Assembly (NCBI RefSeq): GCF_001544095.1
Contig: NZ_BCPT01000006.1
Span: 1 to 64,000 of the forward strand
Direction of reading: 5' to 3'
DNA: 64,000 nucleotides
Source of the DNA: Enterococcus casseliflavus NBRC 100478
Lineage (GTDB): Bacteria; Bacillota; Bacilli; Lactobacillales; Enterococcaceae
This document shows, piece by piece, positions 42,097 to 52,583 of this stretch. Every line of letters begins with the position of its first letter. The first letter of the stretch is position 1. The notes under the pieces are model-generated. The model was not told the DNA's origin, made no database searches, and saw only the letters and a list, made by a program, of their open reading frames with translations. A program made the position numbers and the translations under genes.

Positions 42097-44700
42097 TTAC
42101 TCGGTCATTGGCGTATTTTCAAAAACCAGCTGATCGTTCAATAATTCGATCGTGACTTGGGTCTTTGGTAAGACTCTGCCAGCAACGATTTCTTTTGCCA
42201 ATGGGGTTTCGACTTCTCTTGTGATAAACCGACGGAGAGGTCGCGCACCATACGCTGGCTCATAAGCATTTTCAGCGATCCAGCGTTTGGCTTCTTCAGT
42301 GATCGTCAACAGTATATCTTGGACTTCCAGTCGTTGTGAAAGCTGTGCGATGATCTTGTCGACGATGCCTGTCACATCGCTTAGACTAAGCGGTGTGAAT
42401 AAAATCGTATCGTCGATCCGATTTAAGAATTCTGGTTTGAAATGGCCTCTCAAGAGATTACGGACAGTTTCTGCAACAGTTTCTGGGATCGTCCCTTCTG
42501 CAGTCACGCCATCTAGCAAGACTTGAGAGCCAATGTTGCTAGTCATGATCAAGACAGTATTTTTGAAATCAACGACGCGTCCTTTTGAGTCTGTCAAACG
42601 GCCATCATCAAGCACTTGCAATAAGATATTGAATACATCTGGATGGGCTTTTTCGATCTCATCCAATAAGACGATCGTGTATGGATTGCGTCGAACGGCT
42701 TCGGTCAATTGTCCGCCTTCTTCAAATCCAACATAGCCTGGAGGGGCACCGACCAAACGAGACACCGAATGTTTTTCCATGTATTCGCTCATATCGATCC
42801 GAACCATATGCTCTTCAGAGTCAAAGAGGTTGACCGCTAACGCTTTCGCTAATTCGGTCTTACCGACGCCGGTCGGTCCTAAGAACAAGAAGGAACCTAA
42901 TGGTCGATTTGGATCTTGCAGACCAGCTCGGGAACGAATGACTGCGTCACTGACGGCATCGACTGCCTCGTCTTGTCCAATCACTCGTTGATGCAAGGTC
43001 TCATTTAATTTCAACAGTTTTTCTCGTTCGCCCTCCACTAATTTCGCAACAGGGATTCCTGTCAAGCGGCCCACGACTAAGGCGATCTCATTTTCTGTCA
43101 CTGACTCTTGAACCATCCGAATGCCTTCGTCTTGGTTTTTTTCTTCCAATTCAGCGAGTTCTTTTTCCAGTTGTGGAATCGTCCCATGACGAAGAACAGC
43201 TGCCCGTTCCAAATCATAGTTATTTTCAGCATCTTCCAACTCATGCTTGGCTTTATCGATCTCTGCCCGTTTATTGGAAACTGCATTGACTTCTTCTTTT
43301 TCCGTTTCCCACTGCATTTTCATGGTATTGACTTCTTCACGCAATTCCGCCAATTCTTCTTGTAAAATGCCTAAACGTTTTTTCGATGCATCATCAGATT
43401 CTTTTTTCAGTGCGGCTTCTTCGATCTCCAATTGCATCAAACGTCGAGTGACCTGATCGAGCTCGGTAGGCATCGAATTCATTTCTACCCGAATCGTGGC
43501 ACTTGCTTCGTCGATCAAATCGATGGCTTTGTCTGGTAAAAAGCGGTCCGTGATATACCGATCAGATAAGGTCGCAGCAGCAACAAGCGCATTGTCATGG
43601 ATATTGACGCCATGATGGATCTCGAACCGTTCTTTCAAGCCACGTAAAATCGAAATCGTATCTTGAACGGTTGGTTCCTGTACCAACACTTTTTGGAAAC
43701 GACGTTCCAAGGCTTTGTCCTTTTCCATGTATTGACGGTATTCATCAAGGGTGGTTGCGCCAATCGTATGCAATTCTCCCCTTGCCAGCATTGGTTTTAG
43801 TAAGTTTCCAGCATCCATGCTGCCTTCCGTCTTACCAGCACCTACAATATTGTGGATCTCATCAATAAAGAGAATGATCCGTCCATCGGCTTTTTTCACT
43901 TCTTGTAAGACGGCTTTCAAACGCTCTTCGAATTCACCTCGGAACTTGGCACCTGCGATCAAGGCACCCATATCCAGAGAAAAGATCGTTTTGTCTTTTA
44001 GGTTTTCTGGGACGTCTTTTCGCACGATCCGTTGAGCCAATCCTTCAACAATGGCTGTTTTACCAACCCCCGGTTCACCAATCAAAACGGGATTGTTTTT
44101 TGTTTTCCGAGAAAGGATGCGAATCACGTCGCGAATTTCTTCGTCTCGTCCGATAATGGGGTCCATTTTTCCGCTGCGGACTTGTTGGACCAAGTCAACG
44201 CCGTATTTTTCTAATGCTTTGTATTGTTCTTCTTGATTTTGTGAGGTCACACGATCCCCTCCTCTTAATGTTTCGATCGTTTGCTTGATTTCTTTCGCGG
44301 TGATTCCTTGTTTCTTTAAATACACCGTCAATGGATGATTTTTCAATTTCATCAACGCATAAAGGACGATTTCTGTGGAAAGATACTCGTCTTGAAATTC
44401 ATTTTTTAATTGATCTGCCTCAGACAAAAGATGAAACAGATTTTGACTCATGGATTGACCATAACGAACATTTCCTCCTTCAACCGAAGGCAGTTCATCT
44501 AGTAGCTGGTCGACTTCTCTTTCAAATGCATCGACATCAAGACCTGTATCCGTATAAAAATTGCGGCCGAATTGATTGGCTTGCAATAAAATCTTCCATA
44601 AATGCGGAATATCGATTTCTTGGTGGTGACGCGTCATGGCAATCTGCTGTGCTTCCGCGATGGCACTCTGTAATGTAGTCGTCATTTTTTCTGGGTTCAT
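42097..44700 (-). CDS. clpB: ATP-dependent disaggregase ClpB
   Basis: An 867-residue Hsp100 chaperone that rescues aggregated proteins with DnaK. It has the N-terminal Clp repeat domain, first AAA+ module ([15 protein letters not shown]), the long coiled-coil middle domain (residues ~400-520), and second AAA+ module ([15 protein letters not shown]). No ClpP-binding loop is expected or seen. The ATG at 44700 has GGGAGGGAAAAGT upstream. Promoter and CtsR-type operator lie just before it. Confidence 0.96.
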   Translation of the reverse strand: MNPEKMTTTLQSAIAEAQQIAMTRHHQEIDIPHLWKILLQANQFGRNFYTDTGLDVDAFEREVDQLLDELPSVEGGNVRYGQSMSQNLFHLLSEADQLKNEFQDEYLSTEIVLYALMKLKNHPLTVYLKKQGITAKEIKQTIETLRGGDRVTSQNQEEQYKALEKYGVDLVQQVRSGKMDPIIGRDEEIRDVIRILSRKTKNNPVLIGEPGVGKTAIVEGLAQRIVRKDVPENLKDKTIFSLDMGALIAGAKFRGEFEERLKAVLQEVKKADGRIILFIDEIHNIVGAGKTEGSMDAGNLLKPMLARGELHTIGATTLDEYRQYMEKDKALERRFQKVLVQEPTVQDTISILRGLKERFEIHHGVNIHDNALVAAATLSDRYITDRFLPDKAIDLIDEASATIRVEMNSMPTELDQVTRRLMQLEIEEAALKKESDDASKKRLGILQEELAELREEVNTMKMQWETEKEEVNAVSNKRAEIDKAKHELEDAENNYDLERAAVLRHGTIPQLEKELAELEEKNQDEGIRMVQESVTENEIALVVGRLTGIPVAKLVEGEREKLLKLNETLHQRVIGQDEAVDAVSDAVIRSRAGLQDPNRPLGSFLFLGPTGVGKTELAKALAVNLFDSEEHMVRIDMSEYMEKHSVSRLVGAPPGYVGFEEGGQLTEAVRRNPYTIVLLDEIEKAHPDVFNILLQVLDDGRLTDSKGRVVDFKNTVLIMTSNIGSQVLLDGVTAEGTIPETVAETVRNLLRGHFKPEFLNRIDDTILFTPLSLSDVTGIVDKIIAQLSQRLEVQDILLTITEEAKRWIAENAYEPAYGARPLRRFITREVETPLAKEIVAGRVLPKTQVTIELLNDQLVFENTPMTE

Positions 44701-44771
44701 ACTTTTCCCTCCCAAAATGGTAGTCAGAAAAATTAGTACACTGCAAGCAGCATCCTTTTTTCTACTCTTCT

Positions 44772-44801
44772 ATTATACAATATTGGTCAGTAATGGTCAA
44801 A
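44772..44801 (-). promoter_or_regulatory. clpB promoter with CtsR operator
   Basis: TTGACC (44795-44800), 17 bases, TATAAT (44772-44777) on the minus strand. Overlapping the -35 is GGTCAGT-AAT-GGTCAAA (44785-44801, plus strand), matching the tandem-heptad CtsR box AGTCAAA-N3-GGTCAAA with few changes. Heat-shock derepression by loss of CtsR follows from known biology. Confidence 0.8.
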
Positions 44802-44850
44802 AGATTTCCCTCGAAGATCAAGATTTTTTTCAGTATTCTTTCATGAAAAT

Positions 44851-44880
44851 TGACAGATAGGAAGCCGCAATGGTATGCTA
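44851..44880 (+). promoter_or_regulatory. Possible promoter of the ABC-F leader
   Basis: TTGACA (44851-44856), 18 bases, TATGCT (44875-44880). If used, transcription would start near 44887 and the leader reading frame below could not begin at 44876. Confidence 0.4.
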
Positions 44881-44953
44881 GGTCCTGATTGGTCAGGAAC
44901 AATCGATTTTCCTGATCCTTTTGATCGCTCTTTGGCGATAGTTATTCAGTAAG
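44876..44953 (+). CDS. Possible leader peptide of the ABC-F gene
   Basis: A 25-codon frame beginning MLGPDWSGTID and ending SLAIVIQ, with AGGAAG about ten bases upstream. It covers the alternative hairpins of the leader. Its start overlaps the possible -10 box, so it would need an earlier promoter. Reported as a candidate only. Confidence 0.3.
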
Positions 44954-44961
44954 ATTATCTA

Positions 44962-44995
44962 CTTAGCTGTAACGTCTACTGTTTACAGCTTTTTT
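44962..44995 (+). terminator. Attenuator-like terminator in the ABC-F leader
   Basis: Stem AGCTGTAA with TTTACAGCT around CGTCTACTG, followed by TTTTTTAT, only fifteen bases before the ABC-F start. Upstream, TCCTGA-TTGG-TCAGGA and an alternative pairing GTCAGGAA / TTCCTGAT can form exclusively of each other. This is the layout of a transcription attenuator. Confidence 0.65.
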
Positions 44996-45009
44996 ATATG
45001 GAGGAAACG

Positions 45010-46536
45010 ATGTTAACATTAACAAATATTAGCCAACAATTTGGCGACAAATTGCTTTACGAAGATGTTTCCGTTCAAATCAACCGTGGAGAAAAAGTCG
45101 GGTTGATTGGACGGAACGGCGCCGGCAAAAGTACTTTAATCAAAATCATTACAGGAGAAATTCTCCCAGACGATGGCTTTGTTCAATTTCCGAAAAATTT
45201 GAAAATGGGCTATTTGGATCAATATGTCAATGTTGATGAAACGCAATCGATCCGTGATTTTTTGCGCTCTGCCTTTGCAGAAGACTTCGAAAAAGAACAA
45301 CAGATCGCAAATCTTTATACTGCTTATGGCGAAAGTCTTGACGATAAGCTTTTAGAAAAAGCCGGTGAATTGCAAAATCAATTGGATCAAGGAAATTTCT
45401 ACCAAATGGATACATTGATCGATGATTTAGCAGAAGGATTAGGTATTTCGGTTCTCGGCATGGATACTCCCCTTGCTTCCTTAAGTGGTGGTCAACGCTC
45501 AAAATTGATCTTAGCAAAAATGCTGCTAGAAAAACCCGACATGCTGATTTTAGATGAACCGACCAACCACTTAGATGATGAGCATATCAAATGGCTGGTT
45601 GAGTTTTTACAGGACTTTACTGGTACCTACTTAGTCGTTTCTCATGATCGTCAATTTTTGAATGAAATCACGACCCATATCATTGATATCGAATTTGGCA
45701 AGCTTTCTAAGTATACGGGGAATTTAGACAAAGCATTAAAGCTAAAAACGCTGCAAAATGAAAGTTATATGAAGCAATACGAAGCACAACAAGAGCATAT
45801 CAAGAAAACCGAAAGCTATATCCGTAAATACAAAGCTGGTTCTCGTTCCACAATGGCAAAGAGTCGTGAAAAACAGTTGGCAAAAATCGAACGTTTGACC
45901 CCACCCCAAGATGTCCCTAAACCGCATCTAGGATTTGATTTGGCACCGATCGTTACGACCTTGGCATTAGAGACGACCAATCTAGTGATCGGTTATGACC
46001 AAAAGCCTTTACTATCGCCAATCAACCTAACGATCCGCTATGGCGAAAAAATTGCGATTCGGGGATTTAATGGGATCGGTAAATCGACGTTGATCAAAAC
46101 AATACTTGGTGTGATCCCTGCAATTGAAGGAACCGTTTCTTACCCACAGCATACAAAGTTTAATTACTTTTCTCAAGATCTTGACTGGGAGTATCCATTA
46201 CAGACGCCTCTGCAATACCTCGAGGATCTTTTCCCAAAGGCAACCAACAAAGAATTGCGACGACAACTTTCTCGTGCGGGATTACCTAGCCAGCTTGCTC
46301 AAGAGGAATTGAAATTATTAAGTGGTGGCGAGCAGACAAAAGTGAAGTTAGCTGAAATGATGCTGATCAAAAGCAACTTTTTGATTCTTGATGAACCGAC
46401 CAACCATATCGATCAAGACACGAAAAACAATTTGGAAGAAACCCTGGCAGCTTTTCCCGGAACCGTTCTGATCGTTTCCCATGAAGCTGAATTCTATGAA
46501 TCCTTTGTTGATCGGATCATTGATTTGAAAGACTAA
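45010..46536 (+). CDS. ABC-F family ATPase (ribosome-associated)
   Basis: A 508-residue protein with two ATP-binding cassettes and no membrane part. Walker A motifs GRNGAGKST and GFNGIGKST, signatures LSGGQRSK and LSGGEQTK, and both DEPTNH boxes are present. The linker (~residues 245-310) has the RKYKAGSRSTMAKSREKQL helix pair that enters the ribosome in ABC-F proteins. It may be a translation factor or an antibiotic resistance type; an attenuator-like leader favours inducible expression. ATG at 45010 follows GGAGGAAACG. Confidence 0.88.
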   Translation: MLTLTNISQQFGDKLLYEDVSVQINRGEKVGLIGRNGAGKSTLIKIITGEILPDDGFVQFPKNLKMGYLDQYVNVDETQSIRDFLRSAFAEDFEKEQQIANLYTAYGESLDDKLLEKAGELQNQLDQGNFYQMDTLIDDLAEGLGISVLGMDTPLASLSGGQRSKLILAKMLLEKPDMLILDEPTNHLDDEHIKWLVEFLQDFTGTYLVVSHDRQFLNEITTHIIDIEFGKLSKYTGNLDKALKLKTLQNESYMKQYEAQQEHIKKTESYIRKYKAGSRSTMAKSREKQLAKIERLTPPQDVPKPHLGFDLAPIVTTLALETTNLVIGYDQKPLLSPINLTIRYGEKIAIRGFNGIGKSTLIKTILGVIPAIEGTVSYPQHTKFNYFSQDLDWEYPLQTPLQYLEDLFPKATNKELRRQLSRAGLPSQLAQEELKLLSGGEQTKVKLAEMMLIKSNFLILDEPTNHIDQDTKNNLEETLAAFPGTVLIVSHEAEFYESFVDRIIDLKD

Positions 46537-46575
46537 AAAAAACGCTTATCCTCTACTCGAAGATAAGCGTTTTTT
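46537..46575. terminator. Bidirectional terminator
   Basis: AAAACGCTTATC and GATAAGCGTTTT form a long stem with A and T runs on both sides, serving the ABC-F gene and the convergent membrane protein gene. Confidence 0.9.
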
Positions 46576-47606
46576 TAACTTTCCACTTTTTCTTTTCTAA
46601 GCTCTGTCAGCTCTTGGCTAATGTCTTTGCGCTTTTCTTTCATTACATATGCAAAACCAATAATGAAGGGCCAAATGAATGTCGCTAAGCGATACAACAG
46701 CATAGAAGATGCTGCATCGACTGTGCCGACTAATGGACCAAAAAGCAGCATATAAATAAATTCAAAGGAACCGATCCCTGCCGGTGTTGGAATCACCCCG
46801 GACAAGACGACGGCAAAGCTGATGAAGGATAACGTCAACAAGAAATCGATCTCTGGGTGCTGCACGACAAGAATCACATAAGGGATCACGTACCAAGGCA
46901 GCATCTTCAAAAGATTCCAAAGGTAGATGCGTAAGAAAGCGGTGCGGTCGGTAATGATCGCATTGACCGTTTCTCGCAAAGAATAGATCTGGGTGTTGCA
47001 TTTGTCAACGATTCCTCTTAATGTCGCACTTTTGAACAGCTTATTACTGACGATCACAAAAAAGACTTGAATGTTGATACTGACAGAAAGTGCCAATAAA
47101 GCGGCAATGATCAAAAAGACGAGTACGATCCCCGCCAATATCACCCAAATCATATTCGGCGCATTGTCATAAAATAACGAGAATTGAATGATCAACCCAG
47201 CGATCGCATAAGTCAATATGGCAAACTTATACATCACCATGTGTAAGGTGGTGACCCCAACCCCTTGTGACAACTGCAAACCATTTTTACGATAAAAATT
47301 CACCTCTGAGATCAAGGTGCCCGCGCCAAACGTCACGATCCGATAAAACCCACTGTAACAGACGGTTAGAAACCCCGCCTTGGTGGTGAATTCCGGTTGA
47401 AAAGTCACTGCGATCTCTTTAACTGTTCGTCCTTCAATCACTAGGTACAATGTGCCAAGCCCCATAACCAGTAAGACGACGAGAAAGCTGGTCTCTCTTA
47501 GCCCCGCTAAAATTTCCATCATAGAGTTACGGACAAAAAAATACATCACACCCAGAATGCCTACTAGTAAAAGTAAATTAAGGGCGAACTTCACTTTAGT
47601 TTTCAT
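46575..47606 (-). CDS. Lysylphosphatidylglycerol synthase TM-like membrane protein (YbhN/UPF0104 family)
   Basis: A 343-residue protein with about eight transmembrane helices, matching the flippase-like membrane domain of MprF without its synthase domain. The diagnostic motif GVIPTPAGIGSFEF lies near residue 275. Relatives move lipids or lipid-linked molecules across the membrane; the substrate here is unknown. It ends within the shared terminator. Confidence 0.85.
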   Translation of the reverse strand: MKTKVKFALNLLLLVGILGVMYFFVRNSMMEILAGLRETSFLVVLLVMGLGTLYLVIEGRTVKEIAVTFQPEFTTKAGFLTVCYSGFYRIVTFGAGTLISEVNFYRKNGLQLSQGVGVTTLHMVMYKFAILTYAIAGLIIQFSLFYDNAPNMIWVILAGIVLVFLIIAALLALSVSINIQVFFVIVSNKLFKSATLRGIVDKCNTQIYSLRETVNAIITDRTAFLRIYLWNLLKMLPWYVIPYVILVVQHPEIDFLLTLSFISFAVVLSGVIPTPAGIGSFEFIYMLLFGPLVGTVDAASSMLLYRLATFIWPFIIGFAYVMKEKRKDISQELTELRKEKVES

Positions 47607-47633
47607 ATTAACTCCTTGCTTGTTAAACCGAAT

Positions 47634-47906
47634 TTATGCAAAAAAGACCATCAGCAGGATAGCAAAAACGGTGCCGAAAGCAAAAAAGAAATAAAACTTC
47701 TTCTTTCTTGTTTTGTGGCGAAACACGCTTTGCGCGATCAAACCGCCTAATCCGCCGCCGATCGCCCCCATAAAAAGGAGATTTGCTTCGGGAACCCGCC
47801 AACCTTGTTTTACTGCCTGATATTTATCATAACCCATCAGACAGAAAAGATAAAGATTGACTGCAATTAAATAAAACCACAATGGATTGTAAATCAGTGC
47901 ATCCAT
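47634..47906 (-). CDS. DUF1294 membrane protein
   Basis: A 90-residue protein with three hydrophobic segments and the family motifs GYDKYQAVKQGWRVPEANLL and FRHKTRKKKF. It lies in tandem with the UPF0104-type gene. Function unknown in the family. Confidence 0.85.
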   Translation of the reverse strand: MDALIYNPLWFYLIAVNLYLFCLMGYDKYQAVKQGWRVPEANLLFMGAIGGGLGGLIAQSVFRHKTRKKKFYFFFAFGTVFAILLMVFFA

Positions 47907-47939
47907 CCATTTCCTCCATATGATTGATCGTAGGGACCA

Positions 47940-48848
47940 TTATTTTGATTCTTGTGCTTCCTCAGGTACCAACATCGTCAACCCATGCTTGATGACTTTC
48001 ATCTCGATTGGCAGATCATCCGTTGGATCGCCGTCGGTCCGAGTATGAACCGTTTTTTCTTTCGCCTTGATCGAGACCTTTGCGGCAGTGAAATATTCAA
48101 CACTTGGTACTTTGGCAATTCTACCCCGAATAATTCTTGGCAAATACAAAATAAACCGTAAAATATTCAATTTTGGCAAAAGAATAACATGGAACAAGCC
48201 ATCGTCAGGTTTTGCTTCTTCATCAAAGTTCTTAAACCCACCTGCTGAATTCGACATGACGATCGTCAGTAATTGACTTTTCCCCTGCCATTTCCGTTCG
48301 TCAGCGATGACTTCCAATTTGTATTGTTTCTTTTTGATCAACAGATGAATGAACCGTTTCATAAACGCCATCGGACCGTACTGTTGTTTTTCTTCTTGGG
48401 AAGTTGCTGCTGCTGTATCTGCCAAAAGACCAATGGTCATCGTCGAGATCATTACTTGATCATTGACCATCCCATAATCGATCGGACGTTCAACCCCTGT
48501 TAAAATATTCTCAAACGCTTCTTCTGGCTTGACTGGTATACCTAACATTCGAGCGAAGTTATTTACCGTTCCTCCAGGAATGATCCCGATCTTCAGCTCA
48601 TCCAGCTTTTCTTTGAATGTTTGCAGCCCATGATGGATCGTTCCATCCCCACCAATAATAACAATCGTATCGACCGCATGTTTCTTGGCTGCCTCTTTAA
48701 CATCCTCAGGGTCAACATCGGGATTTGAGGCTTGTAAAAACACTTGATGCTCATCGCCTTGTTCGTTCACATAGGCTTGGAATTTTTCTGCTGTTTCTTT
48801 TGCTTCACTTTTCCCCGCTGTATCGTTGTATAATACGAGAATTTTCAT
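47940..48848 (-). CDS. Diacylglycerol kinase-family lipid kinase (YegS/BmrU-like)
   Basis: About 302 residues. The catalytic loop is IIGGDGTIHHG, with GIIPGGTVNNFARMLG as the second conserved block, and the C-terminal half is beta-rich as in YegS. It should phosphorylate a lipid alcohol at the membrane. ATG at 48848 follows AGGATG; an alternative GTG lies three codons upstream. Confidence 0.88.
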   Translation of the reverse strand: MKILVLYNDTAGKSEAKETAEKFQAYVNEQGDEHQVFLQASNPDVDPEDVKEAAKKHAVDTIVIIGGDGTIHHGLQTFKEKLDELKIGIIPGGTVNNFARMLGIPVKPEEAFENILTGVERPIDYGMVNDQVMISTMTIGLLADTAAATSQEEKQQYGPMAFMKRFIHLLIKKKQYKLEVIADERKWQGKSQLLTIVMSNSAGGFKNFDEEAKPDDGLFHVILLPKLNILRFILYLPRIIRGRIAKVPSVEYFTAAKVSIKAKEKTVHTRTDGDPTDDLPIEMKVIKHGLTMLVPEEAQESK

Positions 48849-48865
48849 CCTATTCACATCCTAAT

Positions 48866-48915
48866 AAAAGGCCGGGCCTTACGCAAGACCTGCGTGAAGA
48901 GTTCCCAGCCCTAAA
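48866..48915 (-). terminator. Probable terminator of pepT
   Basis: On the minus strand an ACGCA / TGCGT hairpin is nested in a larger imperfect GGGC / GCCC pairing, followed by GGCCTTTTATTAG. Confidence 0.55.
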
Positions 48916-48947
48916 GTTGTTCTTTTCTTTCAATGAAGAAGCTGCTG

Positions 48948-50180
48948 CTATGCTTGCGCATTCAGTTCGGCGATTTTCACGATCACATCGGTCGCTTTCA
49001 TCATTGATTGTAGTGAGACGAACTCATAACGTCCATGCATATTTTCTCCACCAGCAAAGATATTCGGGGTTGGAATCCCTAGATAGGAGATTTTCGAGCC
49101 ATCCGTCCCACCACGGACAGGTTCTGTCATCGGTGTGATTCCAACTGCTTTCATCGCATCTTTCGCTAAATCAATGATGCTCATATCTTTTTCGATGATT
49201 TCTTTCATGTTGTAGTATTGATCATATAGATGAACGTGCACTCGTGGTTCATCAAAGCGGGCATTCAAGCTTTCTTGAACCGCTAATAATTGTGCTTTTC
49301 TTTCTTCGAAACGACTCCGGTCATGATCTCGAATAATGTATGCCATTTTCGCTTCTTCTACTGAACCACTAAGGCTCATCAAATGGAAGAACCCTTCTGT
49401 CCCTTCGGTTTTCTCAGGAACTTCATCAGCAGGTAGCGCATTTTGAAAATCGACTGCTAGTTGCAAGGCGTTGATCATGGTGTCTTTAGCTGTTCCAGGG
49501 TGGACATTCTTTCCTTGGATCGTAATTTCAGCTTGCGCCGCATTGAAGGTTTCGTATTGCAATTCTCCTACTGGACCGCCATCCATTGTATAGGCAAAAT
49601 CAACATTGAAATCTTCCACATCGAATTTATCGGCACCAACACCAATTTCTTCATCAGGTCCAAATGCGACTTTGATTTCCCCATGCTTGATCGTTGGGTT
49701 TTTCAATAAAATTTCCATGGCTGTCATGATTTCTGCAATACCTGACTTATCATCAGAACCTAATAAAGTGGTACCATCAGTAGTGATCAAGGTTTCGCCA
49801 GCATAATTTTTTAAATTCGGAAAATCTTTTGTGTTTAATGTGTATTTTCCTTCTTTATCTAATTTAATGGTCGATTCGCCATCGTAATTTTCGATGATCT
49901 GCGGATCAACATTTTCTGCATTAAAATCGGCGGTATCCATATGGGCGATAAAACCGATGGAGCGCACGTCATGATCGACGTTACTTGGTAATGTTGCGAT
50001 CACGAAACCATTGGATTCATTGTAATGAACATCGCTTAATCCTAATTCTTCAAGTTCTTTTTGCAGTTCTTTAGCAAACGCGACCTGTGTTTGGGTGGAA
50101 GGTGTTGTGGTGCTTGTCGCATCTGAGCGAGTTTCTGTTTTGACATATTTTAAAAAGCGAGGCAATAAATTTTCGTACAT
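48948..50180 (-). CDS. pepT: Peptidase T (tripeptide aminopeptidase)
   Basis: A 410-residue two-zinc M20 peptidase. Metal-binding residues lie in AHMDTAD (His80, Asp82), GSDDKSG (Asp143) and GPDEEIG (Glu177-178), with the dimerisation domain between and a C-terminal His ([12 protein letters not shown]). It frees N-terminal residues from tripeptides in the cytoplasm. Full length. Confidence 0.96.
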   Translation of the reverse strand: MYENLLPRFLKYVKTETRSDATSTTTPSTQTQVAFAKELQKELEELGLSDVHYNESNGFVIATLPSNVDHDVRSIGFIAHMDTADFNAENVDPQIIENYDGESTIKLDKEGKYTLNTKDFPNLKNYAGETLITTDGTTLLGSDDKSGIAEIMTAMEILLKNPTIKHGEIKVAFGPDEEIGVGADKFDVEDFNVDFAYTMDGGPVGELQYETFNAAQAEITIQGKNVHPGTAKDTMINALQLAVDFQNALPADEVPEKTEGTEGFFHLMSLSGSVEEAKMAYIIRDHDRSRFEERKAQLLAVQESLNARFDEPRVHVHLYDQYYNMKEIIEKDMSIIDLAKDAMKAVGITPMTEPVRGGTDGSKISYLGIPTPNIFAGGENMHGRYEFVSLQSMMKATDVIVKIAELNAQA

Positions 50181-50191
50181 AAAAGATTCTC

Positions 50192-51310
50192 CTATCTATA
50201 GTCAAATGGATTTGTTGAAGTGGTGGAAGGAACAAAGGTCACAGCCCAGTTCTCTTCTACTTTCCACTGATTGAATTTCTCAATAAACCGAGGAATACAT
50301 TCCTTTTCGATGTTGTGCCCTGGATCGATCGCGATCAACCCATTGGCTTGCATGTCATGGGCGAAATGGTAACTGATATCGCCAGTGATGTACACATCCG
50401 CTTGATGGCGTAAGGCATCGGAATAAAACGATTGACCACTGCCGCCACAAATTGCGATTCGCTGAATTTTTTCAGGTGCATTAGGAAAACTGACAACCCG
50501 TAAAGCAGTCAAACCAAACCGCTCTTTGACACGTGCGACAAACTGATCAATGGAAAGAGGCTCAGCGAGGTTGCCAACCCGTCCGATTCCATAGGTCTTC
50601 GGCAAGTTGTCTAAGGCATACAGATCATAAGCTGGCTCTTCGTAAGGATGAGCAGCGATCATTGCCGAAAGGACCTTTTTCTCGATCGTTTCTGGAAAAA
50701 TGACTTCGATTTTCGCTTCTTGCACCTGTTCTTCTTTCCCAATCTCACCGATGGCAGGATGCGCCGCTTGCTGTGGTGTAAAGCGACCGGTGCCAATCAA
50801 TGAATAGCTGGTGTTTTGGTAATTGCCTTGCTGACCAGCACCAGCTTTTCCTAATGCCTTTCGCAATGCTGGTGCCGATTCAACAGGTGTAAATACAGCT
50901 AGTTTCTTCATTTTTACTTGATGGGTTTGCTTCAAGTACGTATCTGGTTCAACTTCTAGCAGTTCACAAAACCAATCGTTCAAACCGTCTTCAATAATAT
51001 CCATATTGGTGTGGGCGGCGTAAACGGCGATATCATGCTTGACGAGATCCATCAACATCTTTTGTTGCGGATCATCGGTCAGTAAGCGGTTCAAAGGGCG
51101 AAAGATCGGTGGATGTTTCGCGATGATCAAGTCGATCTTTTTCTCGATGGCTTCGGTTACCACTTCTGGACGGACATCAAGGGTCATCATGACTCGCTCG
51201 AGGGGTTTGTTTAATGTACCAACATGCAGACCAACAGGATCGCCTTCTTCTGCCAACCATAATGGGCAATATGCTTCAAAGCGTTTGATAAATTCTTGAC
51301 CAGAAATCAT
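50192..51310 (-). CDS. Nif3/DUF34-family dinuclear metal protein
   Basis: A 372-residue protein of the YqfO type, annotated elsewhere as a GTP cyclohydrolase I type 2 homologue. It starts [21 protein letters not shown] and has metal-site motifs AKHPPIF, AAHTNMD and [10 protein letters not shown]. An inserted PII-like domain lies in the middle ([19 protein letters not shown]). The ATG at 51310 overlaps the trmK stop (GCATGA) and follows AAGGAGG. True activity of the family is unsettled. Confidence 0.9.
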   Translation of the reverse strand: MISGQEFIKRFEAYCPLWLAEEGDPVGLHVGTLNKPLERVMMTLDVRPEVVTEAIEKKIDLIIAKHPPIFRPLNRLLTDDPQQKMLMDLVKHDIAVYAAHTNMDIIEDGLNDWFCELLEVEPDTYLKQTHQVKMKKLAVFTPVESAPALRKALGKAGAGQQGNYQNTSYSLIGTGRFTPQQAAHPAIGEIGKEEQVQEAKIEVIFPETIEKKVLSAMIAAHPYEEPAYDLYALDNLPKTYGIGRVGNLAEPLSIDQFVARVKERFGLTALRVVSFPNAPEKIQRIAICGGSGQSFYSDALRHQADVYITGDISYHFAHDMQANGLIAIDPGHNIEKECIPRFIEKFNQWKVEENWAVTFVPSTTSTNPFDYR

Positions 51311-52002
51311 GCCAGTACCTCCTTGATCCATTCGATTTGTTCTTTCAATTCATTCATTTTCTCAGCAGGTGGTTCTTTGGCTTTCTCTAACTCTTTGACC
51401 ACTCGTTGACGCTGCTTCAATTCATGCTGCCATTTTTTATAAAAAACTTGATTTTTTTCTTTTAATAAAAAGGGACCAAAAAATAATTGCTGGGTCGTGT
51501 ACGTCGCTTTTCCAGTTTCCGCAACGATGATTTCATAATTTTTGTCATTTTCTTCTAACAGCACTTCATGAATGATCGTAAAATTGTGATCAACGAGCCA
51601 TTCCCGCAAGGTCCTTTCGCCAACATTCGGTTGTAAGACCAAACGCTTGACCCCCGCTAAGCGATTTTTTCTGCTGCCTTCTTCTAAAATAGAGCGAATC
51701 AAAGTCCCCCCCATTCCAGCAACAACAACCGTGTCGATCTTATCTGCTGGCTGAATAGCGTCCAATCCGTCTGCTAAGCGCACCACGATCTTCTCTGTTA
51801 GCCCGTTTTTACGTACTTGTTTACTGGCAGAATCATAAGGTCCTTGAACGACTTCTCCAGCTACAGCATAAGTGATTTTGTTCTGCAGCATCAATGCCAC
51901 AGGTAAATAAGCATGGTCGGAGCCGATGTCGGCGATACGTGCTTGGTCGGGAATTTGTTCGCCCACGCAAGCCAAACGATCCGATAATGCATGTTCGTTC
52001 AT
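51307..52002 (-). CDS. trmK: tRNA (adenine(22)-N1)-methyltransferase
   Basis: A 231-residue SAM-dependent enzyme that methylates A22 of tRNA. The SAM motif is IADIGSDHAYLPVALM, followed by VVAGMGGTLIRSIL and LVLQPNVGERTLREWL, and a C-terminal coiled coil. The ATG at 52002 has GAAGGAGTGACAAT upstream and a TATACT -10 box before that; a longer frame upstream is not supported. It is translationally coupled to the Nif3-like gene. Confidence 0.92.
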   Translation of the reverse strand: MNEHALSDRLACVGEQIPDQARIADIGSDHAYLPVALMLQNKITYAVAGEVVQGPYDSASKQVRKNGLTEKIVVRLADGLDAIQPADKIDTVVVAGMGGTLIRSILEEGSRKNRLAGVKRLVLQPNVGERTLREWLVDHNFTIIHEVLLEENDKNYEIIVAETGKATYTTQQLFFGPFLLKEKNQVFYKKWQHELKQRQRVVKELEKAKEPPAEKMNELKEQIEWIKEVLA

Positions 52003-52097
52003 ATTGTCACTCCTTCTTTCGTAGTATAACACGCTTTCCATAAATAGAAAAAAATGTGCGTCTTGACTGTGGTGCCATTGCCAAGGCGCACATTGCA

Positions 52098-52559
52098 TTA
52101 ATCGTTCACTAATTCAACCTTTTGAATCGAGTTACCGGGAATTTGCGGTGGGATCGACATCGTCATGATCGGGACGCCTTGCAGCGACACTTGGACTTTG
52201 TCTCCTTCAACTAACTCCTCGATCTCTCCTGAATAGGCCTCGATAGGGACATGGAGAATGACCCCATCATTTTGAAAACTTTGGACGACTTGATCCTCAT
52301 CTTCAACTGCCGCTACGTCTTTCAAAAATAATTGAAAGGTATCATCTGAACCTGCTCGGGCATCTTCTTGAATAATACCAGTAAAAACCGTCGCTGTTTC
52401 GCTCTCTGAAGAACTATTGGCAACGGAACTAGCATTCTCACTTGATTCAGAAGGCGTGTTATCGCCACTTGATGCATTGTTGTTTTCGGGACTGCCACAA
52501 GCCGTTAACAGCAGCACTGCTGCTAAGGACAAGCCTAGAATCACTTGTTTTTTCATCAT
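52098..52559 (-). CDS. Putative lipoprotein of unknown function
   Basis: A 153-residue protein with a type II signal peptide: basic start MMKKQ, hydrophobic stretch and lipobox LLTAC (Cys21). A Ser/Asn-rich linker follows, then a beta-rich domain (FTGIIQEDARAGSDDTFQLFLKD, EGDKVQVSLQGVPIM). It should be anchored outside the membrane. It lies downstream of dnaI. Function unknown. Confidence 0.82.
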   Translation of the reverse strand: MMKKQVILGLSLAAVLLLTACGSPENNNASSGDNTPSESSENASSVANSSSESETATVFTGIIQEDARAGSDDTFQLFLKDVAAVEDEDQVVQSFQNDGVILHVPIEAYSGEIEELVEGDKVQVSLQGVPIMTMSIPPQIPGNSIQKVELVND

Positions 52560-52583
52560 CTTCTTCCTCCAGTAATGGTTTTT

